Of a DNA stretch of 41,983 nucleotides, positions 17,159 to 26,975 are shown one piece after another. Origin of the DNA: an uncultured Clostridia bacterium (lineage in GTDB: Bacteria > Bacillota > Clostridia > TANB77 > CAG-508); assembly GCA_944392105.1 (NCBI GenBank), contig CALXVM010000016.1, forward strand, positions 1 through 41,983. Direction: 5' to 3'. Made by a program: the position numbers and the translations under genes. The notes below the pieces were generated by a model. That model was not told the DNA's origin. It ran no database searches and was given only the letters and a program-made list of their open reading frames with translations. The stretch's first letter is position 1. The number at the start of each line of letters is the position of its first letter.

Positions 17159-18325
17159 CTATACAAATTCTTCCCATACTAAATTAGCTAAGTCTAACCC
17201 CTTTTTAGTTAATCTAATGTAGTCTCCATCTATTTCTAATAAATCTTCATTTACTAATTTTTCTAACTCATTTTTAAAAACATATATTGGATTTGCTGCA
17301 AATTTTTCTTTAAATTCTTGTATACTTACTCCTTTTAATTTTCTTAAACCAAGCATCATATATTCTTTTACTTTCATATTGTGTGTTTGCTTTTCATTAA
17401 ATACAAAATTATCTTCTAATTTATCGTTTTCATAATTTTCTATGTATTCTTCTAAATTTTCTATATTTGAGTATCTTACTGCATTTGTATATGAATGTGC
17501 CGCTACTCCAAAACCTACATATTCTTTTTGCCTCCAGCAATCTAAATTATGTTGTGATTCATAACCTTTCTTTGCAAAATTTGATATTTCATAATGAATA
17601 TATCCATTTGCTTCTAATATATTTTTTACTTTCCAATACATTTCTCTTTCTTTTTCATCTTCCGGAAGTTTTAGTTTACCGCTTCTAATTTGTTCTTCTA
17701 ATACTGTTCCTTCTTCTAATATTAATGAATATACAGAAATATGCTCTAGTCCTAATTTTATCAAGTCATTAACTGCTTTTTCTACATCTTCTATAGTCTG
17801 CTTAGGTAAACCTATCATTAAGTCTGCATTTATATTTTTAAATCCTATTTTTCTAGCTAGTTTATATGTATTTAAAAAATCTTTATATGTATGAATTCTA
17901 CCAATTTTTTTTAATAAATTATCATTGGTAGATTGTAATCCAATACTTAGTCTATTAATTCCTGCATTAAAATAGTCTTGCAATTTTTCTTTACTAACTG
18001 TACCTGGATTTGCTTCTAAAGTTATCTCTGCATTTTCTCTTATTTTAAAATATGTTTTTATTGTATTTATAATACTTACAATATATCTACTCTCAATAAA
18101 AGAAGGAGTTCCTCCTCCTATATAAATTGTATTTACTTTAAATAAATCATCTTCTCCATTTTCATAGTCTAATTTATTTCCTGTTGCAACATCTATTATT
18201 TCTTTAATTAAAACATTTATATATCTTTCTACTAAATATTCTTTATTTGCATATGAACTAAAGTCACAGTAATAACATTTATGCTTGCAAAACGGAATAT
18301 GTACATAAATTCCTATGTCCTTCAT
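17159..18325 (-). CDS. hemW: HemW-like radical SAM protein (heme chaperone family)
   Basis: 388 residues. The [4Fe-4S] motif CX3CX2C is C13-KHK-C17-YY-C20 in HIPFCKHKCYYCDFSSY. GGGTPS and LTLEANPGT-like blocks follow (ITLEANPGTVSKEKL), then the HemN_C domain near the C-terminus (GVSIQEFKEKFAANPI). HemW proteins resemble coproporphyrinogen dehydrogenase HemN but usually bind and transfer heme; a HemN function cannot be excluded from sequence alone. In many Firmicutes this gene lies near the hrcA-dnaK operon (lepA-hemW-hrcA), consistent with its place here. AGGAGT precedes the ATG at 18325. Confidence 0.9.
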   Translation of the reverse strand: MKDIGIYVHIPFCKHKCYYCDFSSYANKEYLVERYINVLIKEIIDVATGNKLDYENGEDDLFKVNTIYIGGGTPSFIESRYIVSIINTIKTYFKIRENAEITLEANPGTVSKEKLQDYFNAGINRLSIGLQSTNDNLLKKIGRIHTYKDFLNTYKLARKIGFKNINADLMIGLPKQTIEDVEKAVNDLIKLGLEHISVYSLILEEGTVLEEQIRSGKLKLPEDEKEREMYWKVKNILEANGYIHYEISNFAKKGYESQHNLDCWRQKEYVGFGVAAHSYTNAVRYSNIENLEEYIENYENDKLEDNFVFNEKQTHNMKVKEYMMLGLRKLKGVSIQEFKEKFAANPIYVFKNELEKLVNEDLLEIDGDYIRLTKKGLDLANLVWEEFV

Positions 18326-18343
18326 TTTTTACTCCTATAATTA

Positions 18344-18369
18344 TTTTGAATTTTGAATTTTGAATTTTA
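18344..18369. repeat. short tandem repeat TTTTGAA x3
   Basis: Three consecutive copies of TTTTGAA (18344-18364) then a partial fourth, in the hemW-whiA gap. Such a slippage-prone tract just upstream of the hemW Shine-Dalgarno could vary in length between strains. Confidence 0.6.
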
Positions 18370-18420
18370 TATTTTAGTTTATTTTTTATATTTTATAGAT
18401 TATTCCTAGTTTTTTTTACT

Positions 18421-19293
18421 TTATAACTCCTCTGCTATTTTTTCTATTGTTTTTAATCTATGATTAACTCCAGATTTTCCTATTGGAGTTTTTAACATTT
18501 TTCCTAATTCTAATAGTGACATATCTGGATTTTTTTCTCTTATCATTGCTATTTCTTTAAGATTTTCTGGCAAACTGTCAAATTTTCCTTTTTTTCTTAT
18601 TTTATCTATTGCATTTATTTGTTTTGCGGCTGTGGTAGCTATTTTATTAATGTTAGCAGTTTCACAATTTACTAACCTATTTACATTATTTCTCATTTCT
18701 CTAAAAACTCTAATATCTTCAAACTTTAATACAGATGAACTTGCTCCTATGAAAGCTAAAAACTCTGATATTTCTTCTCCATCTTTTGAGTATAATGTAT
18801 TATTATTTTCTAATATTTTAAAGTCTATATTATATTTCTTTAATATTTCTAAAATAAATTTTGCATTTTCTTCTTGTTTAAATAGAATTTCTATATGATA
18901 TTTGTTTTTAGGATTATTTATAGAACCACTTCCCATAAAACATCCTCTTGTTAGTGCCTTTTCTAATTTTTCTTTGTTTAATATCCATTCCAATTTTAAT
19001 AGATATATGCTATTTTCTTTATAATTAATTTCATCCATTTCTAATTGTTTTACAATAATAGAATATACTTTTCCTTGTATTTCTATCTTATAGTCTATAT
19101 AACCTAAGTTGCTTAGCAACTTGCCAAATCTATTTATATTATATTGATTTTCTGTAGAATATTTTAATGCATTTTTTTTGATATCTATATTAGAAGTTAA
19201 TAGATATCCAATTAATTCTGCTTTTACTTCATCTTTGTTTGGTAAATTGCTTATCTTGCTTAGTTCTTCTTTTACATTTGATGAAAACGACAT
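18421..19293 (-). CDS. whiA: DNA-binding protein WhiA
   Basis: 290 residues. An N-terminal LAGLIDADG-homing-endonuclease-like fold (residues ~1-190, with AELIGYLLTS and RGCFMGSGSINNP) has lost nuclease motifs. A C-terminal helix-turn-helix (~225-290) reads DSLPENLKEIAMIREKNPDMSLLELGKML then IGKSGVNHRLKTI. WhiA influences cell division and chromosome segregation in Firmicutes. In B. subtilis it stands beside rapZ and yvcK; here those are absent and prmC follows, so the neighbourhood is rearranged. The Shine-Dalgarno AAGGAG precedes the ATG. Confidence 0.93.
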   Translation of the reverse strand: MSFSSNVKEELSKISNLPNKDEVKAELIGYLLTSNIDIKKNALKYSTENQYNINRFGKLLSNLGYIDYKIEIQGKVYSIIVKQLEMDEINYKENSIYLLKLEWILNKEKLEKALTRGCFMGSGSINNPKNKYHIEILFKQEENAKFILEILKKYNIDFKILENNNTLYSKDGEEISEFLAFIGASSSVLKFEDIRVFREMRNNVNRLVNCETANINKIATTAAKQINAIDKIRKKGKFDSLPENLKEIAMIREKNPDMSLLELGKMLKTPIGKSGVNHRLKTIEKIAEEL

Positions 19294-19352
19294 TTTATTC
19301 TCCTTCCTGTTAATTTATTTTTACTTATATTTCTTTCTAACTTTATAAAAAA

Positions 19353-20258
19353 TTATTTTTTTATAATAATTACTCTATCATTTCCAGATAAATCTTTTAT
19401 ACATTTTATATTACTATAATAGTTATAATTACTAAAAATTTTTTCTACTTTTTCTTTTTGGTCATAACCTATTTCTAGAAATATTATTCCTTCTTGTTTT
19501 AGAAATTCTTTTGCATTTTCTGCAATAATTTTATAAAATCTCAGTCCATCTCTTCCACCGTCTAAAGCAAGTTTTGGCTCATTTTGTACTTCTTTGCTTA
19601 ATTTTTTTATTACACCGCTTTCTATATATGGTGGGTTTGAAACAATTATATCAAATGCTTTTTCTTGTATATTATTAAACATATCTGAATGTATAAATTG
19701 TATTGATACATTATTATCTTCTGCATTTTTTCTTGCAATATCTAATGCTTTTGCATTTATATCTGAAGCATACGTTTCCACATTTCCCAAATATTTGCAA
19801 AGCGATATGCCAATTATTCCACTTCCTGTGCATAAGTCCAATATTTTTATTTTTTTACTTTTACAATAATTTTTTTTATTATTTTCTTTACAATTTGTAC
19901 TACTAGTTTCATAATTATTTTTTCTAATTATATTGCAATATTTTATTACTTCTTCTACTAATGTTTCCGTATCTGGCTGTGGTATTAAAACGTTCTCATT
20001 TACATAGAAATGAAGTCCCATAAATTCTTGCTTATTTATAATATATTGTATTGGAACTCCATTTTTTAATTTATCTAGTAAACTGTTAAATTCTAATATC
20101 TTCTCTTTTTTTATTTCGTTATCATAACTTAAAATAATTTGCTCTTTTTTAATATTAAAAATATGCTCTATTAAAAGTTTTATTTTTATGTTGCTATCTT
20201 TTATTTTATTTTGTTGCAAATTTTTTTTACTTAAATTAATTAATTCTTTTAATTTCAT
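19353..20258 (-). CDS. prmC: peptide chain release factor N5-glutamine methyltransferase
   Basis: 301 residues. It methylates the GGQ glutamine of release factors. The N-terminal helical domain (~1-85) includes VPIQYIINKQEFMGLHFYVNENVLIPQPDTE. The Rossmann-fold methyltransferase part has the SAM motif ILDLCTGSGIIGI and the catalytic NPPY motif (IIVSNPPYIES). An Asn/Lys/Cys-rich insertion (~115-135) lies just before the SAM motif and is unusual. prfA is not beside it. It precedes whiA by 59 nt on the same strand. Confidence 0.93.
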   Translation of the reverse strand: MKLKELINLSKKNLQQNKIKDSNIKIKLLIEHIFNIKKEQIILSYDNEIKKEKILEFNSLLDKLKNGVPIQYIINKQEFMGLHFYVNENVLIPQPDTETLVEEVIKYCNIIRKNNYETSSTNCKENNKKNYCKSKKIKILDLCTGSGIIGISLCKYLGNVETYASDINAKALDIARKNAEDNNVSIQFIHSDMFNNIQEKAFDIIVSNPPYIESGVIKKLSKEVQNEPKLALDGGRDGLRFYKIIAENAKEFLKQEGIIFLEIGYDQKEKVEKIFSNYNYYSNIKCIKDLSGNDRVIIIKK

Positions 20259-20321
20259 CTTTTCACCATTTATATAATTTTTATAAGTATATCATACTTA
20301 TATTTATATATCAATAAATTA

Positions 20322-20339
20322 GCGGGCCAATAGGCCCGC
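20322..20339 (-). terminator. GC-rich hairpin after the 20359-20709 gene
   Basis: GCGGGCC-AATA-GGCCCGC, a perfect 7-bp GC stem standing out from A/T-rich surroundings, about 20 nt after the stop codon. The downstream T tract on minus is weak (TAATTTATT), so termination strength is uncertain. Confidence 0.6.
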
Positions 20340-20358
20340 ATTGGTGTGCTTTTCACTC

Positions 20359-20709
20359 CTAATCACTGTATTTTTTGGTAACTCTGCCAATGTAGAACTC
20401 TACAATGTCTTCACCCGCGGGGGGAAGAACCTCGTGGTTTTCCAAAATCTGCGGTGAATTAATAACCGCCTCTTCTGTCAGCTCGCTATTATCAACCTTA
20501 TACCCCAGCAAGATATATACAATTCGGTAGTTGCCATCTTCGTCTCTTGCAAGTGTCCAAACATCGGCGGTGTCCATACTCTTGCTTCCTATTCTGGCTC
20601 CACAATGCCTTGTCACTTCGATTTCAGCCTCTACTTGTCTTTCGATGAGTTTCCGTACTTTCCTTGTTAAAATTTGGCTGTTACCAAATTTTTCCATGTT
20701 AAATTTCAT
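20359..20709 (-). CDS. hypothetical protein of higher GC content
   Basis: 116 residues from ATG 20709, with AAAGGAG 11 nt upstream. The longer in-frame start at 20784 would begin upstream of the promoter and is rejected. Family not recognised. It is a soluble alpha/beta-looking protein: a basic N-terminus (ILTRKVRKLIERQVEAEIEVTRHCGARIG), a central strand block (WTLARDEDGNYRIVYILLGYKV), and an acidic C-terminal part (PAGEDIVEFYIGRV). Base composition is near 50% GC in places, about twice that of its neighbours. With its own strong promoter and hairpin it looks acquired. The 6S-like RNA lies immediately upstream. Confidence 0.65.
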   Translation of the reverse strand: MKFNMEKFGNSQILTRKVRKLIERQVEAEIEVTRHCGARIGSKSMDTADVWTLARDEDGNYRIVYILLGYKVDNSELTEEAVINSPQILENHEVLPPAGEDIVEFYIGRVTKKYSD

Positions 20710-20746
20710 AATGGATAGCACTCCTTTAATATTTTTTACATATATA

Positions 20747-20775
20747 ATTATACCACATTTTACATAAAATGTAAA
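20747..20775 (-). promoter_or_regulatory. promoter with embedded palindrome
   Basis: -35 TTTACA (20770-20775), 17-nt spacer, perfect -10 TATAAT (20747-20752). TTTACAT-TTT-ATGTAAA, a perfect palindrome, starts at the -35 and fills most of the spacer, an operator-like position suggesting repressor control. Confidence 0.65.
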
Positions 20776-20782
20776 GTTGCAC

Positions 20783-20969
20783 AAAAAAAGCCCCCACCTC
20801 AGCCGTAAGATGAATGAAATTTTAAGGACCTGCTTTCACAGGTGGGTGTCTTGTTGAATGCTACTGGGTTTCTCATTAAAATAACAAGCATACACGCCAC
20901 ATCCAAAGGCGGACTCCCGTTTAATATTTGTTGGTTCTAAAATTCCAGTCTACACGTACCGCGCAGGGA
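20783..20969 (-). ncRNA. ssrS: probable 6S RNA
   Basis: About 185 nt of conserved-looking, GC-richer non-coding DNA on minus, ending in a terminator-like CCCACCT/AGGTGGG stem and T7 at 20783-20790. The 5' CCTGC (near 20967) pairs with GCAGG (near 20826). GTGT pairs with ACAC, and ACTGG (20944) pairs with CCAGT (20864). A central CGCC-loop-GGCG hairpin sits between two unpaired flanks. This nested rod with a central bubble fits 6S RNA, which binds sigma-A RNA polymerase. No covariance search could be run, so another structured RNA remains possible. Confidence 0.55.
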
Positions 20970-21187
20970 AATATTAAATTTTATTTTTAGTATATTTATA
21001 TATTATCATACATTTTATTTATTTTCAATCATAAGTTTAGTCATTTATGTTAAAATATTAAAATTTTCTTTGTTTATCTTCTTTTATTATGCTTATTTTA
21101 ATATAATTTATACTTTTTCGGTATTTGCTTTTACATTAATTTTATGATATATTTAATTTATATGTGCATAAAATTGTACATATTTTT

Positions 21188-22108
21188 TTATATTACAATA
21201 TCTCTTTTTAATTTTTTATCTCTATTTATACCTAATCCAATAAAATTACTTTCATTATATATTCTATAAATTCCATCTATATTATTATTATTTATCATTA
21301 CACCATTCAAAAATTTGTTTATCTGTTCTGTATTTAATGTAATTCTATCATAATTAGAAAACAATTGCTCAATAGTAATAAAAAATTTATTTTTTGGTCC
21401 ATCAAATATTTCTTTATTTCTTATTTTTTCTTCTAACTTACTTATAGTTATCGAATCTTCTATTTTAAATTCGCCTACTTGTATTCTTTGTAATTCCTTC
21501 ATATATCCATAGGTATCTAATTTTTCTGCAATGTTTTCACATAATGTTCTTATATATGTACCTTTTGAACAACTTACTTTAAAAATAATAATATTTTCTA
21601 TTGCATCAAAGTTTAAAAGTTTAATATCATATATTTCTATTTTTCTGGGTTCTATATTTATTTCTTTATTTTCTCTTGCATACTCGTATAACTTTTTACC
21701 ATTAACTTTTATTGCAGAATACATTGGAGGTTTTTGCAAACTTTTTCCAATGAAACAATTTAATATTTTTTGTAAGTTTTCTTTTAATTCTTCATTTTTA
21801 TTACAGTTTTTAGTTTTTATAAATTTTTCCTCTAACTTTATAGGTTTTTCTTCTAATATTTTTCCTTCTCCATCTGCTGTATCCGTTTTAATTCCTAATT
21901 TTAACTCTGCAATATATTCTTTATCATGATTAACTAAATACTTAGAAACTTTAGTTGCACTACCTAATAAAAGTGGTAATACACCAGTTGCATTAGGATC
22001 TAATGTTCCAGTATGTCCCACTTTTACATTTAATAATTTTTTTACTTTAGCCACAACATCATGCGATGTCCATTCTTTTTCTTTATTTATTAATATAATT
22101 CCGTCCAT
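21188..22108 (-). CDS. truB: tRNA pseudouridine(55) synthase
   Basis: 306 residues. It makes pseudouridine at position 55 in the T-loop of tRNAs. The catalytic motif HTGTLDPNATGVLPL (Asp in TLDP) and the start DGIILINKEKEWTSHDVV are diagnostic, as is KPPMYSAIKVNGKKLYEYAR. Two Lys/Asn-rich insertions give it slightly more than the usual core length. It is last of the rimP-nusA-infB operon, 124 nt after nrnA. No strong Shine-Dalgarno precedes the ATG. The ~210 nt between its stop and the 6S-like RNA are featureless A/T-rich DNA. Confidence 0.95.
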   Translation of the reverse strand: MDGIILINKEKEWTSHDVVAKVKKLLNVKVGHTGTLDPNATGVLPLLLGSATKVSKYLVNHDKEYIAELKLGIKTDTADGEGKILEEKPIKLEEKFIKTKNCNKNEELKENLQKILNCFIGKSLQKPPMYSAIKVNGKKLYEYARENKEINIEPRKIEIYDIKLLNFDAIENIIIFKVSCSKGTYIRTLCENIAEKLDTYGYMKELQRIQVGEFKIEDSITISKLEEKIRNKEIFDGPKNKFFITIEQLFSNYDRITLNTEQINKFLNGVMINNNNIDGIYRIYNESNFIGLGINRDKKLKRDIVI

Positions 22109-22232
22109 TATAGTTTCATATCTTTCTTTATATTTTATTTTAATATTTTAATGTTATAATGTTTTCATTTGCAATGTTTTTAACATTTACTTTTGACTAT
22201 ACCTTTTTAATTATATTTATTGCGTTTTCATT

Positions 22233-23183
22233 CTATAAAGCTGTTTTTATTTGTCTTAATATTTTTTCTTTAGCTTGTTCTATTGTACATCCTTGTATTG
22301 TGCAACCTGCAGCCTTTATATGGCCTCCACCACCAAAAGCTAGACATATATCTGAAACATTTACATATTCGTTTGAACGTAAAGAACATTTTATTCCCTT
22401 TTCAGATTCTGTTAAAAATACAGAAACTTCTACACCTTCAACGTCTCTTCCTACTTCTACAATACCTTCTTTATCACCTTGTGCTGCATTTACAGCTTTT
22501 TCGTCTTCTTTAGTTATATATGTAAATGCTATTTTTCCATCTTCTAAAAACTCTATTCTATCTGTTGCAAGTCTTGTTAGTTCAAAATTTGCTCTTGTTT
22601 TTGTTTGTAAAACCTTTTTATAGATTTTAGATACATTTACACCTTTATTAAGAAGCCATGATACAAATTCGAAAGTATCTGCTGTAACACCTTCATATTT
22701 AAATCCACCTGTATCTGTTATGATTCCGGTTAATATGCAAGTACCTATGTCTTTAGTTACTTCTATTCCAAAGTACTCTAAAACTACTAACAATATTTGT
22801 GCACATGCTGGTGCTGCCGGATTTACATAGTTATAATTTCCAAACATAGTATTTGTTCCATGATGGTCAATATTAACTTTCATTTTTGCATTTTCGAAAT
22901 ATTTTGCAAATCCATTTAGCATTTTTATGGTAGCACAATCCAAAGAAATGGCCAAGTCATATTGTTCTATATCACTTTCCTTTTTTATCTCGTCTGTACC
23001 AGGTAAAAATTTAAATATTTTTGAATACTCTGGAATAATAATATCTGGATTTTTGCCATATTCTTTTAATGCATTGTACATGGCTAAGCCACTTCCTATA
23101 GCATCTCCATCTGGATTTTCATGTGTTAATATAACAATTTTCTCAGCTTTATCTATTTCTTCTTTAATATTATCTAAAGTCAT
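22233..23183 (-). CDS. nrnA: DHH/DHHA1 phosphoesterase, NrnA-like
   Basis: 316 residues. The DHH domain (~1-190) holds HENPDGDAIGSG, SLDCAT and VNIDHHGTN, the metal-binding motifs. The DHHA1 domain (~220-316) ends with FGGGGHIKAAGCTI. Family members are nanoRNases and pAp (or cyclic-dinucleotide product) phosphatases. In Firmicutes it lies between rbfA and truB, exactly as here. GAGGAG precedes the ATG. Confidence 0.93.
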   Translation of the reverse strand: MTLDNIKEEIDKAEKIVILTHENPDGDAIGSGLAMYNALKEYGKNPDIIIPEYSKIFKFLPGTDEIKKESDIEQYDLAISLDCATIKMLNGFAKYFENAKMKVNIDHHGTNTMFGNYNYVNPAAPACAQILLVVLEYFGIEVTKDIGTCILTGIITDTGGFKYEGVTADTFEFVSWLLNKGVNVSKIYKKVLQTKTRANFELTRLATDRIEFLEDGKIAFTYITKEDEKAVNAAQGDKEGIVEVGRDVEGVEVSVFLTESEKGIKCSLRSNEYVNVSDICLAFGGGGHIKAAGCTIQGCTIEQAKEKILRQIKTAL

Positions 23184-23237
23184 TATAATTTACTCCTCAC
23201 TTTTATTTGCTTTTTTGGATTTTATCATTAATTATTT

Positions 23238-23639
23238 TTATTTTCCAGCCTCTGAATCAATATTTTTATTTTTTTCTAGAATTTCTTTATCTTTTCTTGC
23301 TACCTCTGCTATTATCTTATCCATTTTTTCTCCATATTCAATGGATTCATCTAATTCAAATTGTAAATCTGGTGTAATACGTAAATTTATCTTTTTAGCT
23401 ATTTGACTTCTTATATAACCAGTAGCACTTTGAAGACCTGCAATAGTTTTTGCCTTACTCTTTGAATTTAAAAGGCTAACATATACTCTCGCAAACCTCA
23501 AGTCAGGTGTTATTTTCACTTTTGTTACACTTATTAACCCAGTTATGTTAGAGTTTTTAAGTTCAAAAGTAATTACATGACTTATTTCTTTTTTTAATTC
23601 TTCGTTAATCCTATTTAGTCTCGTATTATCTTTAGACAT
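23238..23639 (-). CDS. rbfA: ribosome-binding factor A
   Basis: 133 residues of the type-II KH fold that helps mature the 16S rRNA 5' end. It has RLNRINEELKKEISHVI at the N-terminus and VKITPDLRFARVYVSLLN in the middle. IAKKINLRITPDLQFELDESIEYG is the conserved C-terminal core, followed by a Lys-rich tail. AAAGGAT precedes the ATG. It lies directly downstream of infB on the same strand. Confidence 0.95.
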   Translation of the reverse strand: MSKDNTRLNRINEELKKEISHVITFELKNSNITGLISVTKVKITPDLRFARVYVSLLNSKSKAKTIAGLQSATGYIRSQIAKKINLRITPDLQFELDESIEYGEKMDKIIAEVARKDKEILEKNKNIDSEAGK

Positions 23640-23710
23640 CTTTAATCCTTTCTAAGAATTATCTTTCTATTTAAATTTATGTTATGTGTAATTATGATTT
23701 TTTCCCTATA

Positions 23711-26656
23711 TTATACTTGTTTAACTTGTTCTTGAACAAAGACTTCAATTTTGTCTCCTTCTTTAATGTCATTGTAGTTTTCTATTTGAAGACCACATTC
23801 AAATCCTTTAGTAACCTCTTTAACATCATCTTTAAATCTCTTTAAAGAAACAAGTTTTCCTTCATGTATAACAACATCTTCCCTAATTACTCTTACTCCT
23901 GCATTACGCTCAACTTTTCCGCTAAGTACAAAACATCCTGCAATTGTACCAACATTTGATACTCTAAATGTTTGTCTTACTTCTGCTTCTCCTATAACTT
24001 TTTCTTCAAATACAGGATCTAACATACCTTTCATTGCAGCTTCTACATCTTCTATTGCTTGATATATAACAGAATATTGTTTTACCTCTACTTCTTCCCT
24101 CTCTGCCATATCTTTTGCATTTGCAGAAGGTCTTACATTAAATGCAATAATAATAGCTTTCGCAGCTTTTGCAAGTTGAACATCAGACTCTGTAACAGCT
24201 CCTGCGCTATAATGAATAACTTTTACATTTACTTCATTATTAGACAATTTTTCTAATGATTGAGTTAGTGCTTCGGCAGTTCCTTGTACATCTGCTTTTA
24301 CTATAATATTAAGTTGTTTCAAGTTTTCACTTGCCATTCTCTCAAATACATTGCTTAATGTAACTTTATTTACATTATTTAAATGTGCTTCTCTTTCTTG
24401 GCGTTTTCTTCTTTCAATTAAGTGTTTAGCAGTTTTTTCATCTTTTACCTCATAGAATATATCTCCTGCCTCTGGTACCTCTGTTAATCCCATAATTTCA
24501 ACAGGAGTAGATGGTCCTGCGGCTTTTACTTTTTGACCTTTGTCATTTTTCATTGCTCTAATTTTACCTATAGACTTTCCAACTACTATAGTATCTCCAA
24601 CATTAAGAGTTCCTCTTTGTACTAACATAGATGCAATTGGTCCTTTAGCTTTGTCTAATCTTGCCTCTATAACAGCACCTTTTGCCTGTTTATTTGGATT
24701 TGCTTTAAGCTCTTTCATATCTGCAACTAATAAAACCATTTCCAATAAATTTTCTATATTTAAATGTTTTTTAGCTGAAATAGGTACAAAGATTGTATCT
24801 CCTCCCCATTCTTCTGGCACTAGTCCATATTCCATTAATTGTTGTTTTATCTTATCTATATTTGCACCTGGTAAATCTATTTTGTTTACTGCAACTATAA
24901 TTGGTATTTCTGCAGCTTTTGCATGGTTAATTGCTTCTACTGTTTGTGGCATTACACCATCATCTGCTGCAACTACAAGTATTGCTATATCTGTAATTTG
25001 AGCACCTCTTGCTCTCATGCTTGTAAATGCCTCATGTCCTGGAGTATCTAAGAAAGTAATTTCTCTACCATTTATATTTACTTTATATGCACCAATATGT
25101 TGTGTAATTCCTCCAGCTTCTCCTTCTATAACATTAGTTTTTCTAATTGCATCTAGAAGTGATGTTTTACCATGGTCAACGTGTCCCATAACTACAACAA
25201 CTGGTGGTCTTGGTTTTAAATCTTCTTCCTTGTCTTCTGAGTCATCAAATAAAATGTCTTCTTCTTTTATCTCTTCTTTCTTTTTAGCTGTAACTCCAAA
25301 TTCACTTGCAACTAAATAAGCTGTGTCAAAATCTACAGTATTATTAATTGTTGCCATAATTCCATAATTAAATAACTTTTTAATAACTTCTCCACTTGTT
25401 TTCTTTAATTCCATAGCTAAGTCTTTTACAGTTATATTTTCTGGAATTGTAATTTCTTTAAGTTCAAATATTTTTTGTTTATTTCTTTCTTCATCTTTTT
25501 GAAGTTTCTTTTTATTTCTTTTACCTCTAGCTGTTGTTAAATCGTAGTAATCTAACATTCCACCGTCTTGTTCTGTAAACATGTGTGATAATCTATCTTC
25601 TTGTTTTAGTTTATTTAATTTGCCACTATCAAATTCATCAAAATTGCCTTTTCTAGAGCGTGACGACTTTTTGTTTTTCTCTTCATAACGATTGTTTTTT
25701 GCTTTATCTATTGCTCTATTATTATAGTCCCTTTGATTTTCTTTTTCTATAATTTCTGTAGACATTATATCTTTAATGTTTTTATCAATTCCTTTACTAT
25801 CTAAAGGTCTTTGAGGTCTATTAAAGTTTTGTCTTTGTTGATTATTTCCATATTTATTTTGTCCATTTTGATTATTTCTATTATTAAATCTGTTTTGACC
25901 ATTATTATCACGGTAATTATTTGTATTATTTCTATAATTAGTATTTTGATTTCCATGATAATTAGCATTATTATGGAAGTTATTATCTCTTTGATTATTA
26001 CGATAATTATTTGTAGTTTGAGCATTTCTGTAATTATTATTCTGATTATTTACAGTAGTTGCTTGGTTTTTATCTGCAACTTTTGTTTCTATTTTTGTTT
26101 CTGCATTACTCACTTCTGCTGTTGCAATTTTTTCTTTGCTCACTTCTTTTTGAGTATTGGCTGTTTTTTCTTGCTCTACTTTTACTTCCTGTTTAACTTC
26201 TTTCTTTGGAGGTTCTTCTTTCTTTTCTTCTTTTTTACTTAAGCCAAATAGTTCACTTACCGTAAGTGGTTTTTGTGGCTTGTTACGATAAACTATGTTG
26301 TAATCTTGATTAGATTTTCTTTCAACAAATCCTACATCTTTTCTACTATTTGCTTTTCTTTTTTCTTCCTCTTTTGCTTTATCTTCATCGTCAGATATAA
26401 TTACCTCTCTTCTAATAATAACAGGCGTAGATCCTTTTTTTGTTTCCTCTTTTGATTTATTTTTTTCTTCTTTTGCTTGCTTATTAGAAGTGGTCTTGCC
26501 ACTCTTTAAGCTCTTTTCTAATTTTTCTGCTTGTTCTAAACTTATAGAACTTAAATGACTACTTACTTCCATCCCTAATTCCTTTGCTTTATTTACTAAA
26601 TCTTTACTTGCTATATCTATTTTTTTGGCTAATTCATATATTTTAATTTTATCCAA
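23711..26656 (-). CDS. infB: translation initiation factor IF-2
   Basis: About 981 residues, starting at TTG 26656, with GGTGAGG just upstream; an ATG at 26671 overlaps the previous gene and has no such site. It delivers fMet-tRNA to the 30S subunit. It opens with an IF2_N domain ([17 protein letters not shown]), then a Lys/Glu-rich linker. A striking Asn-rich tract occupies ~200-285, and a second IF2_N-like domain ~405-455. The GTPase domain has GHVDHGKT (~490), DTPGHEAF and NKIDLPGA. C-terminal domains II-IV follow (ending [17 protein letters not shown]). Confidence 0.96.
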   Translation of the reverse strand: MDKIKIYELAKKIDIASKDLVNKAKELGMEVSSHLSSISLEQAEKLEKSLKSGKTTSNKQAKEEKNKSKEETKKGSTPVIIRREVIISDDEDKAKEEEKRKANSRKDVGFVERKSNQDYNIVYRNKPQKPLTVSELFGLSKKEEKKEEPPKKEVKQEVKVEQEKTANTQKEVSKEKIATAEVSNAETKIETKVADKNQATTVNNQNNNYRNAQTTNNYRNNQRDNNFHNNANYHGNQNTNYRNNTNNYRDNNGQNRFNNRNNQNGQNKYGNNQQRQNFNRPQRPLDSKGIDKNIKDIMSTEIIEKENQRDYNNRAIDKAKNNRYEEKNKKSSRSRKGNFDEFDSGKLNKLKQEDRLSHMFTEQDGGMLDYYDLTTARGKRNKKKLQKDEERNKQKIFELKEITIPENITVKDLAMELKKTSGEVIKKLFNYGIMATINNTVDFDTAYLVASEFGVTAKKKEEIKEEDILFDDSEDKEEDLKPRPPVVVVMGHVDHGKTSLLDAIRKTNVIEGEAGGITQHIGAYKVNINGREITFLDTPGHEAFTSMRARGAQITDIAILVVAADDGVMPQTVEAINHAKAAEIPIIVAVNKIDLPGANIDKIKQQLMEYGLVPEEWGGDTIFVPISAKKHLNIENLLEMVLLVADMKELKANPNKQAKGAVIEARLDKAKGPIASMLVQRGTLNVGDTIVVGKSIGKIRAMKNDKGQKVKAAGPSTPVEIMGLTEVPEAGDIFYEVKDEKTAKHLIERRKRQEREAHLNNVNKVTLSNVFERMASENLKQLNIIVKADVQGTAEALTQSLEKLSNNEVNVKVIHYSAGAVTESDVQLAKAAKAIIIAFNVRPSANAKDMAEREEVEVKQYSVIYQAIEDVEAAMKGMLDPVFEEKVIGEAEVRQTFRVSNVGTIAGCFVLSGKVERNAGVRVIREDVVIHEGKLVSLKRFKDDVKEVTKGFECGLQIENYNDIKEGDKIEVFVQEQVKQV

Positions 26657-26975
26657 TAACCTCACCCCCATTTAGAATTTTTATAATTTCTTTTGAAAAA
26701 TTATCATCACATACTCCTATTACTACTTTATTTTGTTTTCCAATTGCATGACTTAAGTCGTATTCTTCAAACTCTTCATATATTGGTATTTTTTTATTTG
26801 TACATAATTCTTTAAAATTTAGTTTAGTCCTTTCAGAGGCGTCTTTAGCAATAAATATTAACTTTATCTTGTTTTGTTCTATTGCTTCTATACAACTATC
26901 AGTTCCAAATTTTAGTTTTCCAGCTCTCATAGCTAAACCTATTAATCTTAACACTTTTAAATTATTTACCAACAA
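26649..26975 (-). CDS. rplGA: L7Ae-family ribosomal-like protein (YlxQ)
   Basis: 108 residues, L7Ae/L30e/S12e fold: [36 protein letters not shown], then [17 protein letters not shown]. YlxQ proteins are putative RNA (K-turn) binders of unclear role, always between ylxR and infB in Firmicutes. The start is TTG 26975 or TTG 26972, with AGAGGTG upstream. It overlaps the end of ylxR by 14 nt and the start of infB by 8 nt, showing tight translational coupling. Confidence 0.9.
   Translation of the reverse strand: MLVNNLKVLRLIGLAMRAGKLKFGTDSCIEAIEQNKIKLIFIAKDASERTKLNFKELCTNKKIPIYEEFEEYDLSHAIGKQNKVVIGVCDDNFSKEIIKILNGGEVIG

Noticed and set aside
22927..23406. 159-codon open frame on plus over nrnA and rbfA
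   Set aside because: It runs antisense across two conserved genes and their boundary; no family resemblance and no Shine-Dalgarno sequence.
24540..25001. 153-codon open frame on plus within infB
   Set aside because: It is antisense to the conserved GTPase domain of infB, has hydrophobic low-complexity content typical of reverse-complement frames, and no ribosome-binding site.
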